The notes: a model not told the origin generated them from the sequence alone. Shown: positions 18,004 to 28,867, counted from the first letter of the stretch. The stretch is 64,000 nucleotides of DNA from Geomonas anaerohicana (GCF_016458305.1 NZ_JAEMHL010000011.1:1-64000); one strand, 5' to 3'. Made by a program: numbers and translations.

Positions 18004-20075
18004 ACGTCCTGATCGTGGAGGACAACCTGAACGACCTGAAACTGCTGCGCTACACCATGGAGCACCACGGCTGCGGCGTGACCGAGGCCCATGACGGTGA
18101 GGAGGCACTGGCCCTGGCGGCATCAAGCAGGCCGGACATCATCATTTCCGACGCCCTGATGCCGACGATGGATGGCTTCCAACTGCTGCGCAGGGTGAAG
18201 TCGGACCCCAAGCTCGCGCAGATCCCGTTTTTGTTTTACTCGGCGGTGTACACCGGGGAAGCGGAGGAGCAACTGGCCCGTTCCCTCGGAGCGGCCGCCT
18301 TCATTGCCAAACCGGTGGAACCGGAGCGTCTGTGGGAGCTGGTGGTGCAGGTCACCGGACCCCAGGAACCCGCCCAAGCCGGCCCTCCCGTCATCAGCGA
18401 AGAAGGGGAGCGCCTGCTGTTGGAGTACAGCCGCATCGTGGCAACCAAGCTCGAGGAAAAGGTGCGGGAGTTGGAACAGGCCCTGGAGCGGCAGCATCGC
18501 ACCGAGGAAATGCTGCGCCAACGCGAGGAAGAGCTGGCCACCATCTTCGACAACGCCCCCTTCCTGATGCTGCTCATCGACGCCACCGGCAGCGTGCGCA
18601 TGGTAAACCACCTGACCCGCAGCTTCAGCGGAGCCGCGCCCGGTGAGATCGAGGGGCACAGGACCGGGGAGGTACTGCGCTGCCTGAACGCCCTCAACAG
18701 TGAGGGAGGATGCGGCTTTGGCATGGCCTGCCCTGACTGCACCATCCGCAAGACCATCCAGCGCACCTTCGACACCGGCGCGAGCTGCCATCAGGTCGAG
18801 ACCACCCTTACCGTGACCCGCCAGGGGGAGAAGCAGCAGGTGACCTTTCTCATCTCGACCACGCTGCTCACCCAGGGAGGGGCGCCGATGGTGCTGTTGA
18901 GCCTGCAGGACATAAGCGACTACAAGCGGATCGAGGCGCAGCTGCTCCACGCCCAGAAGATGGAATCGATCGGAACCTTCGCCGGCGGAATCGCTCACGA
19001 CTTCAACAACATCCTTACCGCCATCGTGGGTTACGGCGAGATCACCCTGAAGAACCTGCCCCCCGACTCGACCTTACGCCAAAACATCGGGCACATGCTC
19101 ACCGCGGCCCAGCGTGCCGCGGCCCTTTCCAAAGACCTCCTGCTCTTCAGCCGCAAGCAGATCAGCGAGAAGATAGCTGCCGATCTGAACGACATCGTCC
19201 TGGGGGTACAGAAGTTCCTTTTACGCGTGATAGGCGAGGACATCGTCTGCAGCTTCGACCTTGCCCGGAGCAAACTCCCCATCCTCGCCGATCCACACCA
19301 GGTCGAGCAGGTTCTGATGAACCTCGCCACCAACGCCCGGGATGCCATGCCCAACGGAGGCGCCCTCACCTTCAGGACAGCCCGCGAGACCCCAGGACAG
19401 GCGCTGATCCTGGAGCACGGCCTGTCCAAGGGGGAGTACGCAGTGCTGTCCGTCGAAGACAGCGGCAGCGGTATGAGCGAGGAAACGCGCCTCAAGATCT
19501 TCGACCCCTTCTTCACCACCAAGGAGATCGGCAAAGGCACCGGCCTTGGCCTGGCCGTAGTCTACGGCATCATCAAACACCATAACGGTTGCATCGCCGT
19601 GGAAAGCGCCCCCGGAGCGGGAACGACCTTCCGCGTCTATCTGCCACTGAACAACGCGGCGCTCGGGGTGCAGGAGTCGAAGCTCCCCGCAGGGGATGCG
19701 GAAGGAGGGGATGAGACCATACTGGTCGCCGAAGACGATGAGACTGTGCGCGAGATGGTGGCCGGCATCCTGACGGCGGTGGGGTATAGCGTCATAACTG
19801 CCCGGGACGGGGAAGAGGCGGTACGGAAGTACCGGGAAAACAGGGAGCGGGTGCGGTTGCTGCTGCTGGACGTGATCATGCCCGCAATAAACGGCATCGA
19901 CGCCTACGAAGAGATCGCCGCCGTAAATCCGGCAATCAACGCTATTTTTGCCACCGGATATGCCAATGAGGACGTCCAGCAGCGGATACGGCTAAGCGCC
20001 ACCGTCGCCCAGATCCCGAAACCGTTCCAACCCTCCCAACTGCTGGCCCAGATCCGACTCATGCTTGACTCGTGA
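18000..20075 (+). CDS. Hybrid histidine kinase REC-PAS-HisKA-HATPase-REC
   Basis: 691 residues, soluble (no TM segment). N-terminal receiver with Asp in [15 protein letters not shown] (about residue 51), coiled coil ([17 protein letters not shown]), PAS with Cys-rich [17 protein letters not shown] near residue 240, and HisKA with His in [20 protein letters not shown] (about residue 330). The HATPase has [10 protein letters not shown] and [12 protein letters not shown], and a C-terminal receiver has Asp in [14 protein letters not shown] (about residue 622). The REC at each end allows input from the upstream kinase and an internal phosphorelay. The CxxC near the PAS could hold a metal or act as a thiol switch, but this is a guess. 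Last gene of the five-gene operon. Confidence 0.9.
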   Translation: MNVLIVEDNLNDLKLLRYTMEHHGCGVTEAHDGEEALALAASSRPDIIISDALMPTMDGFQLLRRVKSDPKLAQIPFLFYSAVYTGEAEEQLARSLGAAAFIAKPVEPERLWELVVQVTGPQEPAQAGPPVISEEGERLLLEYSRIVATKLEEKVRELEQALERQHRTEEMLRQREEELATIFDNAPFLMLLIDATGSVRMVNHLTRSFSGAAPGEIEGHRTGEVLRCLNALNSEGGCGFGMACPDCTIRKTIQRTFDTGASCHQVETTLTVTRQGEKQQVTFLISTTLLTQGGAPMVLLSLQDISDYKRIEAQLLHAQKMESIGTFAGGIAHDFNNILTAIVGYGEITLKNLPPDSTLRQNIGHMLTAAQRAAALSKDLLLFSRKQISEKIAADLNDIVLGVQKFLLRVIGEDIVCSFDLARSKLPILADPHQVEQVLMNLATNARDAMPNGGALTFRTARETPGQALILEHGLSKGEYAVLSVEDSGSGMSEETRLKIFDPFFTTKEIGKGTGLGLAVVYGIIKHHNGCIAVESAPGAGTTFRVYLPLNNAALGVQESKLPAGDAEGGDETILVAEDDETVREMVAGILTAVGYSVITARDGEEAVRKYRENRERVRLLLLDVIMPAINGIDAYEEIAAVNPAINAIFATGYANEDVQQRIRLSATVAQIPKPFQPSQLLAQIRLMLDS

Positions 20076-20143
20076 TGGTGCCGCGTCCCGGGGCGAGCCC
20101 GCCGGCGGTACGGCGCCACCGGCTGCGCAGCAGGAGGTCGGAC

Positions 20144-22645
20144 TTACTTCTGCCCGGCAGGCCCGGCATCCGAGGCAAAGGCCCGCTCCAGGAAGCTGTC
20201 GGCCTCGGCGGCAGGCATCGGCCTCGCGTGCAGGTAACCCTGGACCTGGTCGCACTTACATGCCAGCAGTTTCTCCTGCTCATCCCGGGTCTCCACCCCC
20301 TCGGCGATGACCTTGAGCCCCATGCTGTGCCCGATGGCCACGATGGCCTTGATGATGCCGACGGCGTCGTCCCGGACGGTGACGTCCCTGACGAAGGACT
20401 GGTCGATCTTGATCCGGTCCACCGAGAAGTTCTTCAAATAGCTCAGCGAAGAGTAGCCGGTCCCGAAATCGTCGATGGAAATCTGCACCCCGAGCGACTT
20501 GAACATGCGCAAAAGTGCCACCGACTCCGCGGCTTTCTCCATGAGCATGCTCTCGGTCAGTTCCAGATCGAGGTACTGCGGCTCGAGCCCGACCTCGAGG
20601 AGCGTTCCCACCACCATCTCGGAGAACCCTTCCTGCATCACCTGCTTGATGGAGACGTTCACGCTTACCGATACGGGATACCCTTCCTGGTGCCACCGCT
20701 TGCACTGTGCACAGGCCTCATGCAGCACCCATGCTCCCAGCTCGTGGATGAGCCCGGTCTGCTCGGCGATGGGGATGAAGCGCGCCGGTGAGACCATCCC
20801 CAGGGTATCGTCGTACCAGCGGGCCAGAGCCTCCATGCCGACCACCCTCCCCTGCGCTAACTCGAGTTGCGGCTGGTAGTGCAGCACCAACCGGTCTTTT
20901 TTGAGTGCCTCGCGCAAAGCCGCCTCGAGCGCCACCCGCTCCTGGGCCTGCTGGTTCAGCCCTTGCGAGAAGAACTGGTACCGGTTCCCCCCGGCGCTTT
21001 TGGCCGCATACATGGCCAGGTCGCCGTTCTTCAAGAGGGTCGCGATGTCGTCGCCGTCTTCCGGGAAGAGGACGATGCCGATGCTGGCGCTGGAATAGAT
21101 CTGCCGCCCCTCCACCTCGAAAGGCTGTTTGCCCAGGTCGAGCAGCTTCGTGCCCAGCTTGGCCACACCGTCCGCCCCCGACACCTGGCAGCACAGCAGG
21201 GCGAATTCGTCCCCCCCCAGCCTGGCGAAGGTGTCGCTCGCCCTGATGACGCTCCTGAAGCGCTGCACCACCAGTTGCAGCAACTGGTCGCCGGCATGAT
21301 GCCCGAGGGTGTCGTTGACGTCCTTGAAATGGTCCAGGTCGAAGAAAAGAATGGCGAACATCTCGCCGTAGCGCTTGGCGCGGGCGAGCGCCTGGGAACA
21401 GCGGTCGTAAAAGAGGGTCCGGTTGGCCAGACCGGTCAACTGGTCGAAGTAGGCGAGGTTGTGGACCTCCTGCTCCGCTTGTTTGCGCAGCGTGATGTCG
21501 TGGCTCAGGCAGAGGAAGCGGTCCCTCTTTTCGTTGGACTCGAGCATGGTCGCCGACAGGTGTACGTGGATGACACGTCCGTCCTCGGTCACCAGGCTCG
21601 CCTCCCGTTCCACGAGCCCCTCCTGGCGCAGCACCGCGGCGATGTAATCGCTACCCAGGCTCGGGTCGACGAAGAGGCCGGCGAAGTCACGGCCAAGCAG
21701 TTCCTTCCTGGCGAAGCCGAACACCTCCTCCGTCGCCCGGTTCACGTCGAGGATAGCCCCCTCGCTGGAGACCACGGTGAGAGCCTCGGGCATGGTGGCG
21801 ATGATACCGTCCAGGTATTTGTTGGTGGAGTTCAGTTGTTCCTCGGAATCCCGCAACCGCTGCACCATCGTGTTGAAGGAGGTGGAGACGGCCGTGATTT
21901 CGTCGTGCTCGGTTACCGGAACGACGACATCCCGCCTGCCGGCGGCGACCGCTGCGGCGGCGTCTTTGAGGATGCGGATGCGGCGGGAGACCTTGTAGGG
22001 AACGAACACGCTCAAAAGGAGGGCTGCGGTCAGCGCCACCACGGAGAGCACCACCGCGGAGACGATGGCACTGGAGACGCTTCGTACCGTTGCGGCCAGG
22101 GTCTGGTTCAGCTCGGTCATCTCCCGGTCATGCGCAGCGTTGACCGCCTGCAAAAAATCTTTCTCGGCCTTCTCGAAACGCTCCTTAGACTCGATCAACT
22201 GTGAGCTGCTTCCCCTCGCATCGACCACGGCGATGTAATCGCGGGACTCCTTCAACAGGGCGTGTCCGCTCAGATCCAGCCCCCTGGGCGCCCTCTCCGT
22301 GCCGTGTATCAGGGTCCTGCTGCAAAGATCGAGATTGGCAAGAAAACTCGCCCGCCCCTCTTCGAGCAGCCGCACCTCTTCTTCTTTGGCCTCCAGGTCC
22401 TCTTTCCCCTCGCCGTTTGTCGGCTGCACCGAGCTCAGGAAGGCGTACTCCATGGAGGAGGAAACGATGCGCAGCCCGGCGTAGCGGAGATCCTTGAGTA
22501 CCAGCAGGTGGGGAATGACCTCTTTGTTCACCTTGTAGAAGCTGTCCCGCACCCTCTGTGCCCCGGATATCCCCCCAATGGAGATGAGGATGGTGGCACA
22601 GATGATGGCGAGGTAACTCAACAGCAATTTAAGCCAAAGTTGCAT
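20144..22645 (-). CDS. Membrane GGDEF-EAL protein (c-di-GMP turnover)
   Basis: 833 residues from the ATG at 22645 with GAGGGAG upstream. TM 1 (LLLSYLAIICATILISIGGI) is followed by a four-helix-bundle-like periplasmic domain to about 180, TM 2 (185-208), HAMP (VSRRIRILKDAAAAVAAGRR), and PAS from about residue 275 (YLDGIIATMPEALTVVSSEG). The GGDEF domain has an intact LGGDEFALL (about residue 477) with an I-site RASD five residues earlier. The EAL domain has intact GMEALARW (about residue 603) and IDDFGTGYSSLSYLK. Both catalytic sites look complete, so either synthesis or hydrolysis of c-di-GMP may dominate under sensory control. Monocistronic. Confidence 0.93.
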   Translation of the reverse strand: MQLWLKLLLSYLAIICATILISIGGISGAQRVRDSFYKVNKEVIPHLLVLKDLRYAGLRIVSSSMEYAFLSSVQPTNGEGKEDLEAKEEEVRLLEEGRASFLANLDLCSRTLIHGTERAPRGLDLSGHALLKESRDYIAVVDARGSSSQLIESKERFEKAEKDFLQAVNAAHDREMTELNQTLAATVRSVSSAIVSAVVLSVVALTAALLLSVFVPYKVSRRIRILKDAAAAVAAGRRDVVVPVTEHDEITAVSTSFNTMVQRLRDSEEQLNSTNKYLDGIIATMPEALTVVSSEGAILDVNRATEEVFGFARKELLGRDFAGLFVDPSLGSDYIAAVLRQEGLVEREASLVTEDGRVIHVHLSATMLESNEKRDRFLCLSHDITLRKQAEQEVHNLAYFDQLTGLANRTLFYDRCSQALARAKRYGEMFAILFFDLDHFKDVNDTLGHHAGDQLLQLVVQRFRSVIRASDTFARLGGDEFALLCCQVSGADGVAKLGTKLLDLGKQPFEVEGRQIYSSASIGIVLFPEDGDDIATLLKNGDLAMYAAKSAGGNRYQFFSQGLNQQAQERVALEAALREALKKDRLVLHYQPQLELAQGRVVGMEALARWYDDTLGMVSPARFIPIAEQTGLIHELGAWVLHEACAQCKRWHQEGYPVSVSVNVSIKQVMQEGFSEMVVGTLLEVGLEPQYLDLELTESMLMEKAAESVALLRMFKSLGVQISIDDFGTGYSSLSYLKNFSVDRIKIDQSFVRDVTVRDDAVGIIKAIVAIGHSMGLKVIAEGVETRDEQEKLLACKCDQVQGYLHARPMPAAEADSFLERAFASDAGPAGQK

Positions 22646-22768
22646 GCTACTCCCTCAGGTAGGAAGACTGGGACGGGTTCACTCATACCTATCGGCACGA
22701 GATCGGAAATCCTGAGTGAGGAAGTGTGAAGGGAGCGGCTTTATTGAATCAGGCGGGGAAAATAGATG

Positions 22769-22795
22769 GTGGAGGGCAATACCGCCGCCCTCCAC
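22769..22795 (-). terminator. Probable terminator of hcp
   Basis: Stem GTGGAGGGC / GCCCTCCAC, 18 bases after the hcp stop, followed on the minus strand by ATCTATTTT. Confidence 0.6.
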
Positions 22796-22813
22796 TGTCT
22801 CAGAAAGGGCACG

Positions 22814-24469
22814 TCATTGTCCCAGCGCGTGCTGCAGGTCCTGCTCCGCAGTAGTAATGGGACCCAGGTCGTAGTTCTTAACCAGGAAGTCGAGCACCGC
22901 CGGCGACACGTAGGCCGGAAGGGAGGGACCCAGGCGGATCCCCTTGATGCCCAGGTGCAACAGCGTGAGCAGGATGACGTGGGCCTTCTGCTCGTACCAA
23001 GACAGGATCATGGACAGCGGCAGTTCGTTCACCTCGCACTGGAAGGCGTCGGCGAGCGCCACAGCGATGCGGATGGCGGAGTAGGCGTCGTTGCACTGCC
23101 CCACGTCGAGCAGGCGCGGGATGCCGCCGATGTCACCGAACTCCAAGCGGTTGAAGCGGTTCTTGCCGCAGGCAAGGGTCAGGATGACGCAGTCCTTGGG
23201 GACCTTCTCCGCCAGTTCGGTGAAGTAGTTGCGCCCGGATTTGGCGCCGTCGCAGCCGCCGATCAGGAAGAAGTGTTTCACGGCGCCGTTTTTCACCGCA
23301 TCCACCACGGCGCCGGCCACCTTGAAGACTGCTTCGTGGCCAAAGCCGACCAGGATCTCCTGCCCCGGGTTCTCGGGGAGGTCCGGCAGCGCGAGCGCCT
23401 TGTCGATGACTGGGGTGAAGTCGTACCCTTCCAGGTGCGGGATGCCGGGCCAGGCCACCTCGCCCCAGGTGAAGAGGCGGTCCGTGTAGCTCGCGTCGGG
23501 CTTTTGGATGCAGTTGGTGTTGAAGATGATGGCGCCCGCGAAGTCGGGAAGCTCGCGGACCTGGTTCTGCCAGGCGGTACCGAAGTTGCCGGCGAAATGG
23601 GCGTACTTCCTGAGGCCGGGGTAACCGTTGGCCGGAAGCATCTCGCCGTGGGTGTAGACGTTGATCCCCTTCCCTTCGCTTTGCTTGAGGATCTCCTCCA
23701 GCATGGGGAGGTCGTGCCCCGAGACCACGATCCCCTTGCCGCCGCGGGTCCCGAGGTTCACCTTCATCGGCTCAGGTGCGCCCAGCCGCTCGGCATGCCC
23801 GTCGTAGAGGAGTTCCATGGTGCGCAGGTTCCACTTGCCGCACTCAAGCGAGAGGCCGACGAAATCCTCGAGGCTTGCCTGCGGGTCGGTGGTCTTGGCC
23901 AGGGAGCGGTGGATGAACTCGTAGATCCCCTCGTCCTCCTTACCCATCTCGGCGGCGTGCCAGGCGAAGGCACCCATGCCGAGCAGTCCGTAGATCAGGA
24001 TCTCGATCGTGGAGAGGATGTTTTCGTCCGGGTGCCAGGTGCGCACGCCGTGCTGCCGTCCCTGGTCGATGAGCGCCCGGGTGTCCCCCGCCGGCTGCCA
24101 GTTGGCCGCCTCCTGGGACAGTTGCGGCGCCTGCCCCCCCTGCTGCTGCCGGTAGCCGTCCTCGTAGAGGGCCTTCGCCTTCTCCTTGATCCGGTAGCAG
24201 TTCTGCAGGCGCCGGGCGATATCGTCCGGGTCGAAGTTGACGTTGGTGACCCGGGTGAAGAGGCCGTCAAGCATGAAGCGGTCCACCTCCTCATCCTTGC
24301 GCCCCACTTCCCGCGCCTTGCTCGCGTATAGCGCCACCCCCTGCAGCCCGTGAATCATCAGGTCCAAAAGGGCCGACACCTCGGGGTTCTTGCCGCAGTT
24401 CCCCATCACGTCACAGCCCACCCCGCGCGCAGCCTGCTCGCATTGCCGACAAAACATTGCACTAGCCAT
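22814..24469 (-). CDS. hcp: Hybrid cluster protein / hydroxylamine reductase (class I)
   Basis: 551 residues from the ATG at 24469 behind AAGGAGG; the longer frame to 24535 lacks an SD. The N-terminal cluster motif C-x2-C-x8-C-x5-C (CRQCEQAARGVGCDVMGNC) is that of class I proteins from anaerobes. Downstream hybrid-cluster ligands are visible in VVSGHDLPMLEEIL, IFNTNCIQKP, GGCDGAKSGRNYF and LACGKNRFNRL. The protein reduces hydroxylamine in vitro and is linked in vivo to nitric oxide detoxification. It needs an electron donor, but no hcr-like reductase is adjacent. Cytosolic and monocistronic. Confidence 0.95.
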   Translation of the reverse strand: MASAMFCRQCEQAARGVGCDVMGNCGKNPEVSALLDLMIHGLQGVALYASKAREVGRKDEEVDRFMLDGLFTRVTNVNFDPDDIARRLQNCYRIKEKAKALYEDGYRQQQGGQAPQLSQEAANWQPAGDTRALIDQGRQHGVRTWHPDENILSTIEILIYGLLGMGAFAWHAAEMGKEDEGIYEFIHRSLAKTTDPQASLEDFVGLSLECGKWNLRTMELLYDGHAERLGAPEPMKVNLGTRGGKGIVVSGHDLPMLEEILKQSEGKGINVYTHGEMLPANGYPGLRKYAHFAGNFGTAWQNQVRELPDFAGAIIFNTNCIQKPDASYTDRLFTWGEVAWPGIPHLEGYDFTPVIDKALALPDLPENPGQEILVGFGHEAVFKVAGAVVDAVKNGAVKHFFLIGGCDGAKSGRNYFTELAEKVPKDCVILTLACGKNRFNRLEFGDIGGIPRLLDVGQCNDAYSAIRIAVALADAFQCEVNELPLSMILSWYEQKAHVILLTLLHLGIKGIRLGPSLPAYVSPAVLDFLVKNYDLGPITTAEQDLQHALGQ

Positions 24470-24637
24470 GTTGCCTCCTTGAAAGGTTGGAATTTTCCAA
24501 TCAGGAGAGTTTGTCAGATCCGAAACAGTTTTCAACCTGAGAGGTACGATCTATGCCCGGTGAGGCACTGTAGTTAAAAATAGTACGGGAACTGCTGCGG
24601 GAACGGTCAGAACGTTGGGGAGAGAATGTGAGCGGGG

Positions 24638-27248
24638 TCAGCTTTGGGTTAGCACCCTGTCGAGCACCTCGGCCACCTCGGAGGCCCGGTACGGCTTGGC
24701 CATGGTGGCCTTGAAACCGAACTGAGCGTAATCGGACATGACCGGGTCGTTCGAGTATCCGCTGGAGACTATCAGCGTGGCGAGCGGGTCCATTGCCAGG
24801 ATATGACGCGCGGCCTCCTGTCCCCCCATCCCGCCGGGAATGGTCAGGTCCATGATCACCGCGGCAAACGGCGTGCCCGCTTGCCGCGCGGCGGCATAGA
24901 GGGAAACGGCCTCAGTGCCATTCGCGCAGCTTTTCACCGTGCAGGAGAGGCTTTCCAGTATGGCGCAGATCAGGTTGCGGATCATCTCCTCGTCATCCAT
25001 CACCAGGATGCTTCGCGGCCCGATCGCGGGCACGGTTGGTGCGGCGGCAACGGGCTCGGACACCACCGGTGCAGCCTCTCCCTTGGCGGCCGGGAGATAG
25101 ACGTCGAATCGGGTCCCCACCCCCGGTTGGGAGAAAACGGTAATGTACCCCCCGTGGCGCACGATCACCGAGTGCGCCGAGGAGAGACCCAGTCCTTTAC
25201 CTCCAGCCTTGGTGGAGAAGTACGGATCGAATATCCTCTTCTGATCTTCGGCGGAGATCCCGCACCCGGTGTCGCCGAAGGTGAACTTCACGTACCGCCC
25301 CGCCGCCAAGCCCATGCTGTTCCCCTCCTCGACGGTGAAGTTGGCTGCGGTCACCGTGAAGGTGCCCCCTTGGGGCATGGACTGCAGGGCGTTGATAACG
25401 ATGTTGTTGAAGGCCTGGTGTACCTGCCCTTCATCCACCTCCAGCAGGTACAGGTCATTAGGCAGGTCCAGCACGCTCAGCACGTTGGAGCCGCGCAGCA
25501 CCAGGGACACGGTCTCCTCCACGAGGTGCCTCACCGCCACGGTTTTCTTGATCGGCTTGCCCCCCTTGGCAAAAGTGAGCAACTGGTTGGAGAGCTCGGA
25601 GGCCCTGTGGCACGCTTTTTCCGCCTGCGTCAGCAGTTTATGTACCTGGTCTGCGTCCTTCAGGGCCAGCTGCGCCAGGGTGATGTTCCCCATGATGCCG
25701 GTCAGGATGTTGTTGAAGTCGTGGGCGATTCCCCCCGCCAGTACCCCCAGTGATTCGAGCTTCTGCATCTTCAGCAGTTCCTGCTGGGACTTTTCCCGCT
25801 CGGTGATGTCGCTGTTGATCTCCATGATGCGCCAGGGACGCCCCTGCTTGTCCAGTTGCAGCGCCCATCTGCTGCTCACGATGATCTCCCCCCCTTGGCA
25901 GGTGGTGTGCACGAGTTTCCCCTCCCAGCGCCCCACGCGCAACAGGTCCTGCATGATCTCCTCCTGGGGCTTAGGGAACACCGTCCGCAAAACGACATGG
26001 ATGACCTTGCCTTGGACATCGCACGGCTGGTAGCCGTAGGTGCTTGCAGCGCCCTGGTTCCAGTAGAGAATGGTCCCGTCCAGGTCCATCAGGATGATGG
26101 CGTCGTGGGCAAGTTCGAGAAGGTCCGACTTTTCCCGCAACGCGTCTTCTTTATCGATCCGCTGCGAGAGCTCGAAAGCAAGTGCGTCAGCCATTTCATC
26201 GAAGGATGTCCCGAGGCTCCCCAGTTCCCCTCCCCGCACCTCCTCACCCACCCGGACCCGGAGGTCGCCGGCGGCAAGGCGGCGCGAGGCGGTCTCCAAA
26301 GCGCCGATACGGTTGGCGATGAGCCGCTTGCCGAGCCAGATGTTGAGCGCGAACACCAGCACCAGCACCAAAAACATGACCGAGAGGTTCCAGGCCAACT
26401 GGTGGTTCGCCTCCTGGAGCAGGATGTCCAAAGGGGTGCCACCCCGTATGTAGGCGTAGGGGGGAAGTTCGGGCGAGAGCCTTATCTTGCGGTACGCGGA
26501 GAGCCTTTGGACGCCGTCACTGGAAGTCAACCTGATCACCCCGGTTTCCGGACCGTTCTTCATCTTTTCAAACTGGTTGGAGCGGTCGGGGGTCCCGATG
26601 AACTTGTCGGAATCGACGGTACGGTAGAGAAAGATACCGTTGTGATCGAAGATGCCGAAGGACGTACCGGCGGGGAGTTTGCTGGCCTGCAGGAGCGTGC
26701 CGATGTAGGTGAGGTCGACGCCTACGAGGATGGCCCCGTCAAAGGCGCCCTGTTCGTCCTTGAGGGGATAGGCGAAGTTGATAATGGGTTTCTTGCTGGT
26801 CTTGCCCACCGTGTATTCGCCGGGGGAGAAGCGGCCACTGTCCCGGGCGTCCTTGAAGGCCTTGCGATCCGCCAGAGAAACCGGTTTTGCCATGGGGACA
26901 GCGCTGGCCCAGGTCATTCCGGAGCGGTCCACGATCATGATGTTGGCGTAGCTGGGAAACTTTTGCAGCAGTCCCGCCAGGAGTTCACCGACAGCCGCAG
27001 CGTCCTTGTGGCGGATCTGCGGCATCAGTGACAGCACCTCCATCATCTGCCGGGATGGCCTCGACCTTGCTGTTTAGTTCGGAGGCGATGTTGTCAAGAA
27101 GGTAGGTGGTGGCGCGCGTCGATATACGCAGGTCGTCGGAACGGCCTTCGATGCCTGAGTAAATAATAAGACCGACCGAAGGCAACGCCATTACGGTCAG
27201 CATGAATGCGATTAAAAGATGAATCGGCAGGGATTTCAGCCAGTTCAT
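24638..27248 (-). pseudogene. Cache-HAMP-PAS hybrid histidine kinase, interrupted by a +1 frameshift
   Basis: The N-terminus starts at ATG 27248 (GGAGAAG upstream): MNWLKSLPIHLLIAFMLTVM, a TM segment and the first Cache helix. The frame then runs into out-of-frame sequence at 27051-27053, while the rest of the protein continues in another frame down to 24638. Removing one C of a CCC run restores SKVEAIRQMMEVLSLMPQIR, which is the expected helix. The total length of 2611 nt is one more than a multiple of three. The remainder is dCache, TM, HAMP, PAS, HisKA (His in [10 protein letters not shown]), HATPase and a C-terminal receiver (MDLTIPGGMGG). It is either a recent pseudogene or a base error. 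An internal start at 27046 would give a kinase without its first TM helix. Confidence 0.85.
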
Positions 27249-27477
27249 TTCTTCTCCATTTCAGGGCTCAGACAGTGTTCGTCTTGGGAATTTCAGTGTT
27301 TTATCGACATCGCCAACAAAGATTAAGTCAGTAATTCAGATATGTCAAAAAATAGGGAACGGGATCTTTTGTAACTTTGGCGGCAATTTGGAGCACCGCA
27401 TTTCGATGCGGCGGTCAACCGTAACCAGATAAAAGTCGTCGCCGTAAATGCCAGCGCACAACCCGGGCCATAAACGA

Positions 27478-27506
27478 AGCAGGGACGGCACAAAGCCGTC
27501 CCTGCT
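27478..27506. terminator. Hairpin, possible terminator
   Basis: Perfect stem AGCAGGGACGGC / GCCGTCCCTGCT around a 5-base loop, 31 bases beyond the stop of the decayed protease gene. There is no strong T-run on either side. Confidence 0.45.
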
Positions 27507-27536
27507 GTGGTTCTTCCGGGAATAGCCGGCGCCCCG

Positions 27537-28396
27537 CTACCTGAGCCTGACCCCATCCAGCCTGAGCGTCCCTTTGGTCACCGTGAGCTTCCCGGTCAGC
27601 ACGGCGCCACCCGCCGTCGCGTTATAGGCGCAGTCGTAGCCTCCCTGCAGGCGCACCCTGATGTCCCTGTCGAATGTTAGATCACCCGCAAAGGGAACCC
27701 CCTGGAGCTGGACGACATCGTCATCGATGGCCTGCAGCAAGGCGGCGAAGGGATCGGCGAAGAGCACCGTGGGGGATGACTGCACCCGCACCGGCGGGTT
27801 GGAGCAGGTAAGGACGCTGATGTAGCCGGCCTTGGTCCTGGTCGACGAACCGGTCTGGCTGGTCGCGGTCAGGGAAACGGTGTAGCTCCCCGGGGTGCTG
27901 TAGACGTGGACCGGGTTCTTTTCGGTGGCGGGCTGTAGTCGACGCCGGTATCGAGAATGGCGACGACGACGTCGCTGCTGCCGGTCGAGAAGGGCCAGGC
28001 ATTGATCGCGTTGATGTCTGCCCCCAGCGTCCCTCCCTCCTGGCGGAGGTTCTGCAATGCCCACTGCTCTGGGAAGTGCGGGTCGTCAGGTTGCTGCTGG
28101 ATCGAATACAGGAAGTTCGGCTCGGCGTATTCGACCTCCGGCTCGGCCTGATACTCCTTGAGCGCCTCCTCGACACTCACCCCTTTTTTCAGCTTCACGT
28201 GATGGAGCCCGAGTCGCGGGAACTCCTTTACCAGCTCGCCTCCCCGCCTGCCGTGCACGCTCTTGCTACTCTGCTCGCTGGTGCCGCCTTGAACTTGACC
28301 AACAATTCGTCGCTTTTGTACGTGGCGCGCTGCCCGCGGGTCCCCAGAAGCAGGCGCCGGCGGCATCGCGGTAGCCCTCTCCAGCGTCTCTCCCAA
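27537..28396 (-). pseudogene. Decayed subtilisin-like protease with PKD-type domain
   Basis: Two overlapping frames hold parts of one protein. The first gives a fervidolysin/I9-type propeptide (VKLKKGVSVEEALKEYQAEP, EVEYAEPNFLYSIQQQPDDP) and the start of the S8 catalytic domain up to the catalytic Asp (VVVAILDTGVDYS). There it jumps out of frame directly into a PKD-like repeat (VHVYSTPGSYTVSLTATSQT) followed by a C-terminal beta region. The catalytic His and Ser are therefore deleted. A second shift near 28292 separates the expected ATYKSDELLVKFKA from TSEQSSKSVHGRRGGELV. The product cannot be an active protease. The original would have been a secreted protease of 600 or more residues. Confidence 0.8.
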
Positions 28397-28626
28397 GCCC
28401 TGGAGAGGTGTCTTTACCCCCGGCCCGGCGTTTATAAAACCGGAACCGGAGCGTTGATCCTTGCCAGTACCTACGGCTACCGCGCAAGAACCACCCGGAT
28501 AGGCCTTAGTTCATCGACAACATATGACTGTATTTCGAAGGCGTATACGTGGTAAAATCAGCTTGTAGTCGGGGATTTATCCCAACTACAGCATCCATAT
28601 ATCAGGTTCGAAGAAGGAGGTTAGCC

Positions 28627-28842
28627 ATGAGATCCAGCAGCAGAGATACATCAAAGGGCATACTCCATGAAACAAAGGGCAAAGTAAAGGAAACCACCGG
28701 GAAGGTATTCGGGAACGTTTCATTGGAAACCGAAGGCAAGGCCGAGAAGATAGCCGGCAAGGTGCAGAAAAACGTAGGTAAAGCGGAGAAAAACATCGAG
28801 AATGATCTCGACGAGGATACCAGCCGTCACGGCAAATACTAA
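28627..28842 (+). CDS. CsbD-family stress protein
   Basis: A 71-residue hydrophilic protein from ATG 28627 behind a perfect AAGGAGG. It has the CsbD repeat pattern: KGKVKETTGKVFGNVSLETE and GKAEKIAGKVQKNVGKAEKN. Members are induced by general stress in many bacteria; the molecular function is unknown. It has its own terminator at 28868 and is probably monocistronic. Confidence 0.9.
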   Translation: MRSSSRDTSKGILHETKGKVKETTGKVFGNVSLETEGKAEKIAGKVQKNVGKAEKNIENDLDEDTSRHGKY

Positions 28843-28867
28843 ACCGAGCGGCTGACAGGCAGGACCG

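Noticed and set aside
22766-24331. 521-codon plus-strand frame
   Set aside because: Antisense of hcp; no motif of its own, while hcp cluster motifs are intact.
28266-28487. 73-codon minus-strand frame upstream of the decayed protease
   Set aside because: Out of frame with the protease remnants, rich in Arg/Gly, and without a start signal; chance frame in GC-rich DNA.
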